A DNA stretch of 64,000 bases from Actinomadura montaniterrae (GCF_008923365.1 NZ_WBMR01000001.1:124001-188000), one strand, 5' to 3'; numbered from the stretch's first letter, positions 24,353 to 33,920 are shown. Translations and numbers: made by a program. The notes: a model not told the origin generated them from the letters alone.

Positions 24353-25210
24353 TTAGTAGGTCAGGCCGTGGCCGAAGCCGTACAGCGGGGCGGCGGTGTC
24401 GTGGGGGACGTCGGGCCGGCTGGCCCTGACGGCCGCCATGGAGGACGGAAGGTCGAAGGGCAGCTTGCCGGACGGATTGCGGACGCCGGCGAGGACGGCG
24501 GAGGCGGCCGCGTTGATCTCGGGCATGACGGCGGGACGGCCGAGGTGGATCACGATGACGGTCGGGGTCCGCGCGGCGATCGCGGTGATCCGGTCGATCT
24601 CGTCCTGGGGGAACGCCAGGTCGCCGGCGTGGAAGAACGATTCGATGAAGTCGCCGTTGCGCTGCTCGAACGGGGCGCTGAGGTGCAGGACCGCCACGTC
24701 GGCGTCGGCGGGGGATCCGGCGGCGGGGAAGCCGTCGAGGTCGATGCCCTCGGTGTAGACGCGTGTGCCGGGCTTCAGCGGGAGGATCCCGTCGTTCTTC
24801 AGCAGGGTGAGCGACCGGCGCTGGGCCTCCATGCCGGTCTCGCGGAAGTCCGCCCGTCCGACGGAGGCGACGGCGGCGTCCGGATCGAGCGGGGCGGCGT
24901 CGAAGAGCCCAGGCGGAACTTCTCGCGCAGCAGCCGCCGGACGGACGCGTCGATCCGCTCCTCGGAAACGGCTCCGTCCTTGACCAGTTCGACGACCAGC
25001 TCGGGACAGGACTCGCCGCCGAACTGGTCGACGCCCGCCTCGAGGGCCTTGAGCGCCCGGTCGCGTGGAGAGAGGTTCTCGACGCCCCAGGCTCGGGCGG
25101 CCAGCGTGGCCCCGCCCATCTCCACGTCGTTGAGCAGCCCCCAGTCGGTGCAGACGATGCCGTCGAAGCCGAACCGCTCGCGCAGCAGCGAGGTGATGAC
25201 GGAGAACATG
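24353..25210 (-). pseudogene. Beta-glucosidase (GH3) remnant: N-terminus missing, one frameshift
   Basis: Reading leftward, the first frame gives VITSLLRERFGFDG then VCTDWGLLND, which carries the GH3 nucleophile Asp, and runs to LLREKFRLG. A single missing base near 24907-24912 shifts to LFDAAPLDPDAAV. The second frame then covers the C-terminal GH3 domain through LTLLKNDGILPL to GFGHGLTY and TAA. Roughly the first 250-300 residues of a GH3 enzyme are absent, and similarity stops exactly where the LacI start begins. The frameshift could be a sequencing error; the truncation could not. Confidence 0.8.
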
Positions 25211-25791
25211 AGCGGAAGGGCGCGGCGGGTCACCGCGGCCGACGAGGCCCGCGAGGCGGGCGTCTCCGCCGCCACGGTCAGCTACGTCGTCAACGACAAG
25301 CCCGCCCAGACGATCCCGCCCGAGACCCGCGAACGGGTCCTCGCGGCGGCGACCCGCCTGGGCTACGCCCCCTACGCGCCGGCGCGCACCCTCGCCTTGG
25401 GTGCGAGCAACCTCGTGCTCTTCGCGCACCGCGCGCCCATCGTCCCGCCCACTTACGCCCGCTACCTCGAAGCCTTGGCCGACGGCCTGCACGAACACGG
25501 CCTCGACCTGGTCTGGCAGCTCGGCTACGACCCGTCCGCCGGGGCCCGCCATCCCGCCGCCGGCCTGTCCGACCTGGGCGTGGACGTCCCCGCTCACGCC
25601 GCCGTCGTCGGGATCGACGACCACCCCTTGGCGGCCCTGTACACGCCCTCCCTCACCACGATCAGCCTGGACGACCCGCCACCAGCGCGGCCGACCTCGT
25701 CCGCCGCATCGCCGCCGCCCGCACCGGCGCCCCCGTCCCGCCGTCCGCCCCGGTCCCGCCGGCACGCCTCATCCTCCGAGCCTCGACCTGA
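25208..25791 (+). pseudogene. LacI-family repressor remnant with internal deletion
   Basis: From ATG 25208 the helix-turn-helix VTAADEAREAGVSAATVSYV and hinge GYAPYAPARTLALG are intact, and the effector domain begins with SNLVLFAHRAP. After QLGYDPSAGARHPAAG the sequence jumps to VDVPAHAAVVGIDDHPLAAL, so about 110-130 residues are lost. Near 25680 the frame slips, and SAADLVRRIAAARTGAPV is read in another frame to the TGA at 25789-25791. It is head-to-head with the GH3 remnant, presumably its former target. Confidence 0.75.
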
Positions 25792-25822
25792 CCCGTCTCG
25801 ATCCGGCGGCTGGCTATGTTCG

Positions 25823-25844
25823 TATGTACGTAACGTGAGACATA
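25823..25844. promoter_or_regulatory. Candidate PadR operator upstream of its own gene
   Basis: TATGT (25823-25827) and ACATA (25840-25844) form an inverted repeat with TACGTA (25827-25832) between them, 14 bases before the PadR ATG. The same elements recur at 26452-26484 ahead of the MFS gene. ATGT/ACAT arms are known for PadR-family operators. Confidence 0.5.
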
Positions 25845-25857
25845 GGGGTGCACGGGG

Positions 25858-26448
25858 ATGTCACTACGCCATGCGCTGCTGGCGATGCTCGACGCGGGGG
25901 CGATGACCGGTTACGAGCTGGCCAAGACCTTCGACCAGTCGGCCAACCGGGTCTGGCATGCCACGCATCCGCAGATCTATACCGAGTTGCGGAAGCTGGA
26001 GCGGGAGAAGCTGGTCGCGGCGCGGGAGGAGCCGCGCGGGCCGCAGGGCAAGGCCACCAAGCGGGCGTACACGCTGACCGAGGCGGGCTACGAGGAGCTG
26101 AGCCGCTGGGTCTCCACGGTGGAGGAGCCGACGTTGCCCCGCGACGCCACCTATCTGAAGGCGACCTACTTCGAGTACGCGTCGCCCGACATCGTGCGGG
26201 AGCAGTTCGCGACGCACCTGGCGTACCACACCGAGCAGCTGCGCCGCTGGGAGTGGCATGTCGAGCAGTTGCGGTCGCGCGGCACCGATCTGATGCAGCG
26301 CCGCCTGGCCGAGGCTCCGGAGAGCCGGCACGCGGCCATCGTCGCCTACAAGGTGCACGTGTACGAGGGCATGGCCGAGCGCGCCCGGGCCGAGGTGGCC
26401 TGGGCGGAGCGCGGGCTGGCCCTGGTGGACCGGCTGGAGCAGGACTGA
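25858..26448 (+). CDS. PadR-family transcriptional regulator
   Basis: 196 residues. The winged helix-turn-helix covers about 1-85 (SLRHALLAMLDAGAMTGYEL, then HPQIYTELRKLEREKLV, GKATKRAYTLTEAG), followed by a Vir-type C-terminal helical dimerisation domain (about 95-190). PadR proteins repress transport or detoxification genes and release on phenolic or drug ligands. Located directly before the MFS/decarboxylase-like pair with shared operator-like sites, it is most likely their repressor and its own. Confidence 0.92.
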   Translation: MSLRHALLAMLDAGAMTGYELAKTFDQSANRVWHATHPQIYTELRKLEREKLVAAREEPRGPQGKATKRAYTLTEAGYEELSRWVSTVEEPTLPRDATYLKATYFEYASPDIVREQFATHLAYHTEQLRRWEWHVEQLRSRGTDLMQRRLAEAPESRHAAIVAYKVHVYEGMAERARAEVAWAERGLALVDRLEQD

Positions 26449-26451
26449 ATT

Positions 26452-26503
26452 TATGTAAGCAGATACGTAAATATTGACATACATCCGCCCTCCTGTTTAG
26501 CGT
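26452..26503 (+). promoter_or_regulatory. Promoter and PadR-like site ahead of the MFS operon
   Basis: A good sigma-A type -35 TTGACA (26474-26479) with an 18-base gap to TAGCGT (26498-26503). Around the -35 lie TATGT (26452-26456), TACGTA (26464-26469) and ACATACAT (26477-26484), the same words as before the PadR gene. A repressor bound there would cover the -35. Confidence 0.55.
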
Positions 26504-26569
26504 GAGCCCCCTCACGCCCCGTCGGCGTGCGCGCGCTCGAGCTGGCGAAACGCGACATCAGGAGGCCCC

Positions 26570-27988
26570 ATGCCCACCCCCGCGAGAGAGGTCAACGGCC
26601 GCACGGCCGTGGTGACCCTCACGTATCTCGGGTTCGCCCTGCAGCTCGTCCAGGTCGGCCTGCTGCCCCTGCTCACCACGATCGGCGGCGCGCTGCACGC
26701 CTCACCGGTCGGCACCGCGTGGATCCTGACCTCCGGCCTGATCTCGGGCGCGGTCTTCCTGGCGGTGCTGACCCGGCTCGCCGATCTGATCGGCAAGCGG
26801 CCGGTGATCCTGCTCGCGATGGCCCTGGTGCTGGCCGGATGCGTGATCTGCAGCCTCGCCACGAGCCTGGCGGTGATGATCATCGGCCGCGTCCTGATCG
26901 GGGCCCAGCTCCCGATGCTGGCGCTGCCCGAGGCCATCGCGAGCGACACCATGTCGCCGCGGCGAGGGCAGACCGCCATCTTCTCGATCCATGTCGGCAC
27001 CGGCCTCGGCGTCGCGGGCGGCCTGCTGCTCGGCGCGTTGGTCGGCGCGCATCCGGACAACTGGCGGCTGTTCTTCATCGTCAGCGCGGTCGCCGCGTTG
27101 GTCGCCCTGGTCGCGACCGCCGTGTCCGTCCGGGACTCCGACGCGCGCGCCACCGGCGGCCTCGACGTTCCCGGCGCGCTGCTGCTCACCCTCGCCCTGG
27201 TCGCGTTCCTCCTCGGCCTGAGCGAGGGCCCGGCCTGGGGTTGGGGATCGGCCCGGGTGGTCGGGCTGCTGGCCGGCGGGGTCGTGCTCGGCGGAGTCTG
27301 GTGGCTGGTCGAGCGGTCGGCGAAGAAGCCGCTCATCGAGGTCTCCTACCTGCTGCGCCGCGACGTCGGCCTGCCCTACGCGATGACCTTCCTCATCGCC
27401 GTCGGCGTCTACGGATCGCTGTCGGCCATCACCCGCCTCGCCCAGACCCCGACGGCCTCCGGCTTCGGATACGGGTGGACGGCGCTCGCCGCCGGCTGGT
27501 ACGCGCTGCCCCAGGCCGTCGGCAGCGTGCTCGGCATCGTGGTGCTGCGCACGGCCCGCCGGCGCGGCCTGGTGCCGGCCGCCTCCATCGGCTTCACGCT
27601 GATCGTCGTCGGCTTCGCCGCCTTCGCGCTCGGCCACGCGCACGCCGGCGCCACCCTGCCCGCGCTGGTCTTCGACTCCTGCGGCCTGGCGGTGACGCTC
27701 GCCGCCACCCAGTTGCTGGTGGTACGTGCCGTCCCGGCGCACGAGTCGGGCATCGCGCTCGGCCTGTCGGTGGTGATGTACGCCGTCGGCAACTCGGTCG
27801 GCAGCGCCGTCTTCGGCGTCCTGTTCACCAGTCTCACCGGGCCCGGGGGCAAGCCCGCCCTCAGCGCCTACCTGACCGGGTTCGCGATCTGCGGGGCGTG
27901 CGCGCTGCTGGCCCTGCTCCTGTGCGTCCCGCTCGGCCGGCTCCGTGCCGCCGCTCCCGCCGTCACCACCGAAGGAGAACCCGCTTGA
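26570..27988 (+). CDS. MFS transporter (DHA2-like)
   Basis: 472 residues, strongly hydrophobic, about 14 helices. TRLADLIGKRPVILLAMAL near residue 63 is MFS motif A. TYLGFALQLVQVGLLPLLTT in helix 1 and the C-terminal GNSVGSAVFGVLF are typical. It begins about 65 bases downstream of the TTGACA/TAGCGT promoter and overlaps the next gene (TTGA). Probable efflux or uptake of an aromatic compound under PadR control. Confidence 0.9.
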   Translation: MPTPAREVNGRTAVVTLTYLGFALQLVQVGLLPLLTTIGGALHASPVGTAWILTSGLISGAVFLAVLTRLADLIGKRPVILLAMALVLAGCVICSLATSLAVMIIGRVLIGAQLPMLALPEAIASDTMSPRRGQTAIFSIHVGTGLGVAGGLLLGALVGAHPDNWRLFFIVSAVAALVALVATAVSVRDSDARATGGLDVPGALLLTLALVAFLLGLSEGPAWGWGSARVVGLLAGGVVLGGVWWLVERSAKKPLIEVSYLLRRDVGLPYAMTFLIAVGVYGSLSAITRLAQTPTASGFGYGWTALAAGWYALPQAVGSVLGIVVLRTARRRGLVPAASIGFTLIVVGFAAFALGHAHAGATLPALVFDSCGLAVTLAATQLLVVRAVPAHESGIALGLSVVMYAVGNSVGSAVFGVLFTSLTGPGGKPALSAYLTGFAICGACALLALLLCVPLGRLRAAAPAVTTEGEPA

Positions 27989-28974
27989 CCCGGCTCAACC
28001 TGTCATTCGCCTGCGAGGACTACGACCGGATCCGCGCGCTGCGCGACGGCCGCGTAGTGCCCGAGGGCATCGACCTGAACGTCATCCCGCTCCCGGTCGA
28101 GGAGACCTTCTACCGGCAGGCGCGGTACCAGGAGTTCGACGTCAGCGAGATGAGCCTGTCGACGTACCTGCTCACGCTCGACCAGCCGTCGCCGCCCTTC
28201 GTCGCGCTGCCGGTCTTCCCTTCGCGGTCCTTCCGGCACCAGTCGATCTACATCAACACCGAGGCCGGCATCAGCGGCCCCGAGGACCTGCGCGGACGCC
28301 GGGTCGGACTGCCGGAATACCAGCTCACCGCGTGCGTCTGGCAGCGCGGCATCATGGCCGAGCACCACGGCGTACCGGTCGATTCGGTGCGGTACTACAC
28401 CGGCGGGCTGGTGCAGCCCGGCCGGATCGAGAAGATCGACCTCGACCTCCCGCCGGAGATCAGCGTCACCCCCATCGGCCCCGACCAGACGCTCTCGGCG
28501 ATGCTGGCGGCCGGGGAACTCGACGCCGTGTACTGCCCGGGGCGGCCCGCCGGGTTCGGGACCGATCCGCGGCTCGGCCGCCTGTTCCCCGACTTCCCGC
28601 AGGTCGAACGCGACTACCACCGGCGCACCGGCATCTTCCCGATCATGCACACCGTCGTCGTCCGGCGCTCGGTGTACGAGCGGCACCCGTGGATCGCCCG
28701 CTCGCTGACCAAGGCGTTCACGCAGGCACTGGAGCCCGCCTACGCCGACCTGGCACAACGCAACGCGCTCAAGGTCATGCTGCCCTGGCTGGAGGAGCAT
28801 TTGGCCGAGACGCTGGCGGCCCTGGGGCCCGGATACTGGGACTACGGCCTCGAGGAGAACCGGCACGTCCTGGAGACCTTCTCCCGCTACTCCGCCGAGC
28901 AGGGCCTGACCGCCCGGCCCCGGAAGGCCGAGGAGATCGTGCTCGGCCAGGCCGACGACGGGTTCCTGCTGTGA
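27985..28974 (+). CDS. 4,5-dihydroxyphthalate decarboxylase-like protein
   Basis: 329 residues from a TTG start preceded by GAAGGAG. The N-terminus LSFACEDYDRIRALRDGRV, then VEETFYRQARYQEFDVSEMS, is the hallmark of the 4,5-dihydroxyphthalate decarboxylase family, which shares the periplasmic-binding-protein fold. No signal peptide is visible, consistent with a cytoplasmic enzyme rather than an ABC binding protein. With PadR and MFS neighbours, an aromatic-acid substrate is likely. True decarboxylase activity is uncertain because many homologues are unassigned. Confidence 0.8.
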   Translation: MTRLNLSFACEDYDRIRALRDGRVVPEGIDLNVIPLPVEETFYRQARYQEFDVSEMSLSTYLLTLDQPSPPFVALPVFPSRSFRHQSIYINTEAGISGPEDLRGRRVGLPEYQLTACVWQRGIMAEHHGVPVDSVRYYTGGLVQPGRIEKIDLDLPPEISVTPIGPDQTLSAMLAAGELDAVYCPGRPAGFGTDPRLGRLFPDFPQVERDYHRRTGIFPIMHTVVVRRSVYERHPWIARSLTKAFTQALEPAYADLAQRNALKVMLPWLEEHLAETLAALGPGYWDYGLEENRHVLETFSRYSAEQGLTARPRKAEEIVLGQADDGFLL

Positions 28975-29013
28975 ACGAACCGCGCCTGATCGTCGCCACT
29001 GAGTTCCGGGCGG

Positions 29014-29589
29014 TCACTCGGGAGCGGGCCATTCCTCGGCCAGGAGCGCGTACGAGAGACCGTCGAGCCATCCCTTGGTGCGGTGGAGAGAGTCTTTCAC
29101 CGTGTGCTGTTCGCGGCGCATCCCAACCCGCTCCATCAGCCGCCACGAGGCTTCGTTGTCGTAGAAGCAGTCCGCGTGCAGGCGGCGCAGGCCGAGCCTG
29201 CTGAAGGAGATGTCGATGAGGGCGCGCACCGCTTCGGTGGCGTAGCCCTTGCCGCCGTAGGAGGGATCGAGCGTCCACCCGAGCTCTCCTTGGACGTTTT
29301 TCGCCTGGTCGGCGACCTCCCTCTGCGCCCACCCGTCTTGGATCGCCAGCGTCAGATCGCCGATCACCCGGCCGTCCAGTTCGACGACGAGCAGGTTTGC
29401 GAGCTGCTCCTCGTGGAGGAAACGCTCACGGTAGTCGTCGTACGTCACCGTGGCGGCCACGACCCATTCTTGAGTCTCCGGTAGCTGACGGAAGGCCCAG
29501 GTCGCGTCCACGTCGTCGGGAGTGGCCCGGCGCAACAGCAGGCGCTCGGTGGAAATCGGCCAGTCCAGCGTGTCAAGAGGGTGGCGCAT
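29014..29589 (-). CDS. GNAT N-acetyltransferase (RimJ/RimL-like)
   Basis: 191 residues. The N-terminal STERLLLRRATPDDVDATW is the RimJ/RimL-type opening, and the acetyl-CoA loop is in YGGKGYATEAVRALI near 112-126 (Q/R-x-x-G-x-G/A pattern as YGGKGYA). GLRRLHADCFYDNEASWRLM near 140 completes motif B. It acetylates a protein N-terminus or small molecule; the substrate is unknown. It stands alone, convergent with the decarboxylase-like gene and divergent from the pentapeptide protein. Confidence 0.88.
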   Translation of the reverse strand: MRHPLDTLDWPISTERLLLRRATPDDVDATWAFRQLPETQEWVVAATVTYDDYRERFLHEEQLANLLVVELDGRVIGDLTLAIQDGWAQREVADQAKNVQGELGWTLDPSYGGKGYATEAVRALIDISFSRLGLRRLHADCFYDNEASWRLMERVGMRREQHTVKDSLHRTKGWLDGLSYALLAEEWPAPE

Positions 29590-29746
29590 GGCCTCATGCT
29601 GGCAGAGAGCCGTGGTGGCACAAAACAGATTACTGCGGGCGACCGCGCGCCCAGGCCCCCGTCGGAGGGACGTTCACGATCGGAATCCCGGACGACAGCT
29701 TCGAAAGAAAGCGGTCCGTTGCGGCCGGATCCGGGCACCCGGTCGG

Positions 29747-31078
29747 GTGAACCCGTCCGCGAGGATCGGGCGTCTGAGCAGCGTGGGTGAGGTGGCGCCG
29801 GGCGGCGCGCACGGGCGTGTGAGGCGGGGACTGGAGCCGGTGCGGCGGCGCTGGGCGAAGGCGCGGGCCGGACGTGAGGCCAAGCCGTTGCGGGTGCGGC
29901 CGTTGGCGGCCGGCTTCTGGATGCTGGCGGCCGCGGGAGCGGCGGCGCTGGCGATCTGGCTGACCACCGCGTGGCTGTTGGACGTCGCGGATGACGCCCC
30001 GCCCGGGGCCGAGCGGGCCAAGATCCGGGTGGACGCCGTCCGTACCGGCCTGGCCGCGGGCGGTGGCGCGGGTGCCGCGGTCGGGCTGATGCTGGCCTTC
30101 CGGCGGCAACGCCATGCCGAACTGGCGACCGCGCTGGGGCAACTGGACGCGGCCGAGCGGCGGATCACCGAGCTGTACAACGCGGCCGCCGAGCAACTCG
30201 CCTCCGACAAAGCACCCGTCCGCCTCACCGCCCTTTACACGTTGAAACGGCTGGCCAACGACAACCCGCGGCACCGGCAGACCATCGTCGACATCATCTG
30301 CGCCTATCTGCGCATGCCCTGCACGCCACCCCCGGCCCAGCACCCCGGCCCGGAGGAAGAGCACCGGGAACGGGCTCGCCGCAACGCCGCCCGCTACCGT
30401 GCCGCCCGCGAGCACCATCCCGCTACCACCGAACCCAGTACCGGGAATCCGGACCCGTATGAAGAGCACCAGGTCCGCCTCACCGCCCAACGCCTCCTGT
30501 CCACTCACCTGCAGCCCACCGCCGATCCCCACTGGGCCGACATCTCTCTGGATCTGACCGGCGCCACCCTCAGCGACTTCAAGCTGACCGGCTGCACCGT
30601 CCACCGCGCCGTGTTCAGTGGAGCGACCTTCTTTGGGGACGCGGTGTTCACCGGAGCGACTTTCTCCGGGGCTGCCTGGTTCAACAGGGCGACTTTCTCC
30701 GGGGACGCCGCGTTCATTCGGGCGAACTTCTCCAAGGAGGCCGTGTTCTGGGATGCGACCTTCTCTGGGCCCGCCGTTTTCGGCAGGGCGACCTTCTCCC
30801 GGGCCGCCTGGTTCAGAAAGGCGACCTTCTCCGGAACCGTCACGTTCGACGGGGCGACCTTCTCCCGGAACGCCTGGTCCAGCGGGCTCGGCGCGATGAT
30901 GTCCTCCGACGCCGCCGTGTTCGGCGAGGCGCATTCCGAGGTCGGCGTTGACATGGACTGGGCCACCGTGGCGAATGTAACCGGGGGACATAACCCACCG
31001 CCGGGCTGGCGGATCGAGCCGTCTGAAGGGAGCGCAGGCCTCTTCGTCCGCGACCCCGCTCCCGCGACCGGTTCCTAA
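29747..31078 (+). CDS. Membrane-anchored pentapeptide-repeat protein
   Basis: 443 residues if GTG 29747 is used; GTG 29783 and 29792 are alternatives and none has a good ribosome site. Two transmembrane helices lie at about 45-70 and 100-120, then a helical linker (DAAERRITELYNAAAEQLAS). A pentapeptide-repeat segment from about 280 to 390 has phenylalanine at the central position (AVFSGATFFGDAVFTGATFS and so on), which folds as a right-handed quadrilateral beta-helix. The function is unknown; it is a common actinomycete architecture. Confidence 0.82.
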   Translation: MNPSARIGRLSSVGEVAPGGAHGRVRRGLEPVRRRWAKARAGREAKPLRVRPLAAGFWMLAAAGAAALAIWLTTAWLLDVADDAPPGAERAKIRVDAVRTGLAAGGGAGAAVGLMLAFRRQRHAELATALGQLDAAERRITELYNAAAEQLASDKAPVRLTALYTLKRLANDNPRHRQTIVDIICAYLRMPCTPPPAQHPGPEEEHRERARRNAARYRAAREHHPATTEPSTGNPDPYEEHQVRLTAQRLLSTHLQPTADPHWADISLDLTGATLSDFKLTGCTVHRAVFSGATFFGDAVFTGATFSGAAWFNRATFSGDAAFIRANFSKEAVFWDATFSGPAVFGRATFSRAAWFRKATFSGTVTFDGATFSRNAWSSGLGAMMSSDAAVFGEAHSEVGVDMDWATVANVTGGHNPPPGWRIEPSEGSAGLFVRDPAPATGS

Positions 31079-31207
31079 AGGCCGGCCGATTCGACGCAGG
31101 TAGGCGGCCGCCTGCTCGGGGTCGCGCGCCAGACCATCTACGTGACCGGGCGGTTTCCGGCGTGGGCCCTCGGCGGCGTGCCCGGGTTGTACTGTTCTCG
31201 CGTGCTC

Positions 31208-33892
31208 ATGGGGCGGGATCGTGAGAGGGACCACCTCGCCGGGCTGCTCCGGGACGCGCGTTCCGGGCGCAGCAGCACGGTGGTGATCCGGGGCGAGGCG
31301 GGGATCGGCAAGACCTCCCTGCTGGAGCAGGTCGCGGCCGACGCCGGGGACATGCGGCTCATCCGCGGCGCGGGCGTCGAGTCGGAGAGCGAGCTGGCGT
31401 TCGGCGGGCTGCACCTGATGCTGCACCCCTTCACCGGCCGGTTCGACGCGCTGCCGGCGCAGCAGGCGGCGGCGCTGCGGTCGGCGTTCGGACTCGGCTC
31501 CGGGCCCGCCGGCGACCGCTTCCTGATCGGCGCCGCCACCCTCACCCTGCTGTCCGAGCTGGCCGCCGACCGCCCGCTGCTCTGCCTGGTGGACGACGCG
31601 CAGTGGCTCGACAACGCCTCGCTGGACGCGCTGCTCTTCGCCGCCCGCCGGCTCGGCGCTGACCCGATCTCCATGGTCTTCACGGTGCGGGACGGTGTCC
31701 GTCCGTTCCCCGACCGCGGGCTCGACGTCGTCCGGCTGGCCGGCCTGGACCGGGCCGCGGCGCAGGAGCTCGTGGCGGCGCACGCGCCGGAGCTGACCGT
31801 CCCGGTGCGGGAGCGGCTGCTGGACGAGGCGGCCGGCAACCCGCTCGCCCTGATCGAGCTGGCGCACGCCCTCAAGTCGCGGCCCGCCCGGCACGCCGGG
31901 CCGCTGCCGGTCGGCGGCAAGGTCCAGGAGAGCTTCCGGCGGCGGCTGGCCGAGCTGCCGGACGCCACCCGCCGGCTGCTCCTGGTGGTCGCCGCCGACG
32001 GCACCGCCGACCTGGGCGTCGTCCTGCGCGCCGGGGACGCGCTGGGGCTCGTCCCCGCCGACCTCGAACCCGCCGAGGAGGCCGGGCTCGTCGTCCTCGA
32101 CGGCGAGGAGGTGCGGTTCCGGCATCCGCTCATCCGCGCCGTCACCTACCAGGACGCCGCCCACCACCGGCGGACCGCCGTCCATGGCGCCCTGGCCGGG
32201 GTCCTCACCGGCGACGAGCACGCCGACCGGCGCGCCTGGCACCGCGCCGCGGCCGCCACCGGCCCGGACGAGGAGGTCGCCGCCGAGCTGGAGCGGGTCG
32301 CGCACCGCGCCGGGCGGCGCGGCGGGACGGCCGCGGTCGCCGCCGCCTACGAGCGCGCCGCCCGGCTGAGCACCGAGCCGGAGGGGAAGGCCCGCCGGCT
32401 CGTGCACGCGGCGCGGGCCTCCTACGACGCGGGCCGTCCCGACCAGGCCACCCGGCTGGCCGCCGAGGCCGAGCACCTCACCGGGGACGACGGGGTCGTC
32501 GCCGAGGCCACGTTCATCCGCGCCCAGGTCGCCTACGAGCGCACCTCGCCCGCCGCCGACGCGGAGCTCGCGCTGCAGGGCGCGGCGCTGATCGTGGAGA
32601 GCGATCCCGACCAGGCGGTGTCGATGCTGACGGAGGCGGTCTGGTCCGCGCGGGACGCGGGCGCGCACGGGCTCGTGCGGCAGAGCGTCGAGCTGCTGAG
32701 GAAGGTGAGGCCGCCCGCCGATTCGGCGAAGGCGCCGGTGGCGGGCGCCCTGATCGCCTACGGGCGGCGGCTCGTGGACGACGCGCCCGACGACGTCCGG
32801 CCGATGCGGGCGCTGTTCGAGGCCGCCCGGACCGGTGGGATCGAGGACGTCATCGAACGCCTCATCGGCGGCTTCATGGGCCTGCTCGTGGCGGACGACC
32901 GGGCCGCGACCGAGCTGCTCGAGCGCCTGGCCGCCGAGGCGAGGGCCGAGGGCGCGCTCGGCTGGCTCCCGTACATCTCCGAGGCGCTCGCGATCGGGCG
33001 GGTGCTGCTCGGCGACCTGCACGGCGCGGACGCGGCGACGGCCGAGGGCCTGTCGCTGGCCGCCGACATCGGCATGGACATGCAGGTCACCGCGATGAAG
33101 TGCATCGCGGTCCGGCTGGAGTCGGACCCGGAGCGCAGCCGCGCCCTGGCGCCGGACGTCCTCCGCCATGCCGGCGTGCATCCGACCAACGCGGCGCTGG
33201 CGTCCTGGGGCCTCGGCCTGCTCGACCTCGCCGAAGGGCACGCCGGCGAGGCGCTGGAGCGGCTCGACGCGGTGTGCTCCGGCCCGGCCCGGTACGACGT
33301 GCTGATCCGCGCCGTCCCCGACCACGCGGAGGCCGCGGTGCGGGCCGGGCGCCCGGACCTGGCCCGCGCCCATCTGCCCGCGTTCGAGGCATGGGCCGCG
33401 GCCACGTCCTGCACGGCCCTGATCGCCCGGTGCCGCGCCCTCCTGGCCGACGGCGACGAGGCGGACGAGCACTACCGCTCCGCGCTCGGCCTGCACGGCG
33501 ACCGGGCCTACGATGCCGCGCGGACCAGGCTGCTCTACGGCGAATGGCTGCGCCGCCGGCGCCGCCGCACCGAGGCGCGCATCGAGCTGACCGCCGCCCG
33601 GAGCGCCTTCGCCCGGCTCGGCGCCGCCCCCTGGGCCGAGCGGGCCCGCGCCGAGCTGGAGGTCCTCGGGGACCGCCCGGCGGCCAGCGCCGGGGACGCC
33701 GACCCGCTGAAGCGGCTCACCCCGCAGGAGCTGCAGGTCGTGCGGCTCGCCGCCGCCGGGCTCAGCAACCGCGAGATCGGCGCGCAGCTCTACCTGAGCC
33801 CCCGTACGGTCGGGCACCACCTCTACAAGGCGTATCCGAAGATCGGCGTCACCCGCCGCATGGAACTGGCCCGCCTCGTATCGGACACATGA
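31208..33892 (+). CDS. LAL-type LuxR regulator with N-terminal ATPase
   Basis: About 894 residues from ATG 31208 (a GTG at 31202 and a longer reading from 31142 are possible). Walker A is GEAGIGKTSLL near 29 and Walker B is LLCLVDDAQWLD near 125, with a helical TPR-like middle region. The C-terminal LuxR DNA-binding domain contains LTPQELQVVRLAAAGLSNRE, then LYLSPRTVGHHLYKAY. LAL proteins are ATP-dependent activators of catabolic or antibiotic genes. No obvious target adjoins; the SDR gene downstream is separated by 176 bases. Confidence 0.92.
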   Translation: MGRDRERDHLAGLLRDARSGRSSTVVIRGEAGIGKTSLLEQVAADAGDMRLIRGAGVESESELAFGGLHLMLHPFTGRFDALPAQQAAALRSAFGLGSGPAGDRFLIGAATLTLLSELAADRPLLCLVDDAQWLDNASLDALLFAARRLGADPISMVFTVRDGVRPFPDRGLDVVRLAGLDRAAAQELVAAHAPELTVPVRERLLDEAAGNPLALIELAHALKSRPARHAGPLPVGGKVQESFRRRLAELPDATRRLLLVVAADGTADLGVVLRAGDALGLVPADLEPAEEAGLVVLDGEEVRFRHPLIRAVTYQDAAHHRRTAVHGALAGVLTGDEHADRRAWHRAAAATGPDEEVAAELERVAHRAGRRGGTAAVAAAYERAARLSTEPEGKARRLVHAARASYDAGRPDQATRLAAEAEHLTGDDGVVAEATFIRAQVAYERTSPAADAELALQGAALIVESDPDQAVSMLTEAVWSARDAGAHGLVRQSVELLRKVRPPADSAKAPVAGALIAYGRRLVDDAPDDVRPMRALFEAARTGGIEDVIERLIGGFMGLLVADDRAATELLERLAAEARAEGALGWLPYISEALAIGRVLLGDLHGADAATAEGLSLAADIGMDMQVTAMKCIAVRLESDPERSRALAPDVLRHAGVHPTNAALASWGLGLLDLAEGHAGEALERLDAVCSGPARYDVLIRAVPDHAEAAVRAGRPDLARAHLPAFEAWAAATSCTALIARCRALLADGDEADEHYRSALGLHGDRAYDAARTRLLYGEWLRRRRRRTEARIELTAARSAFARLGAAPWAERARAELEVLGDRPAASAGDADPLKRLTPQELQVVRLAAAGLSNREIGAQLYLSPRTVGHHLYKAYPKIGVTRRMELARLVSDT

Positions 33893-33904
33893 CTTAGCCG
33901 CGCC

Positions 33905-33920
33905 GCCGCACCCGTGCGGC
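33905..33920. terminator. Short hairpin after the LAL regulator
   Basis: 7-bp inverted repeat (33905-33911, 33914-33920) with only 2 unpaired bases, so the innermost pair would open. It lies 12 bases after the stop; there is no T-run. Confidence 0.3.

Noticed and set aside
27985..28974. ABC-transporter substrate-binding protein
   Set aside because: No signal peptide or lipobox, and the N-terminal pattern fits dihydroxyphthalate decarboxylase better.
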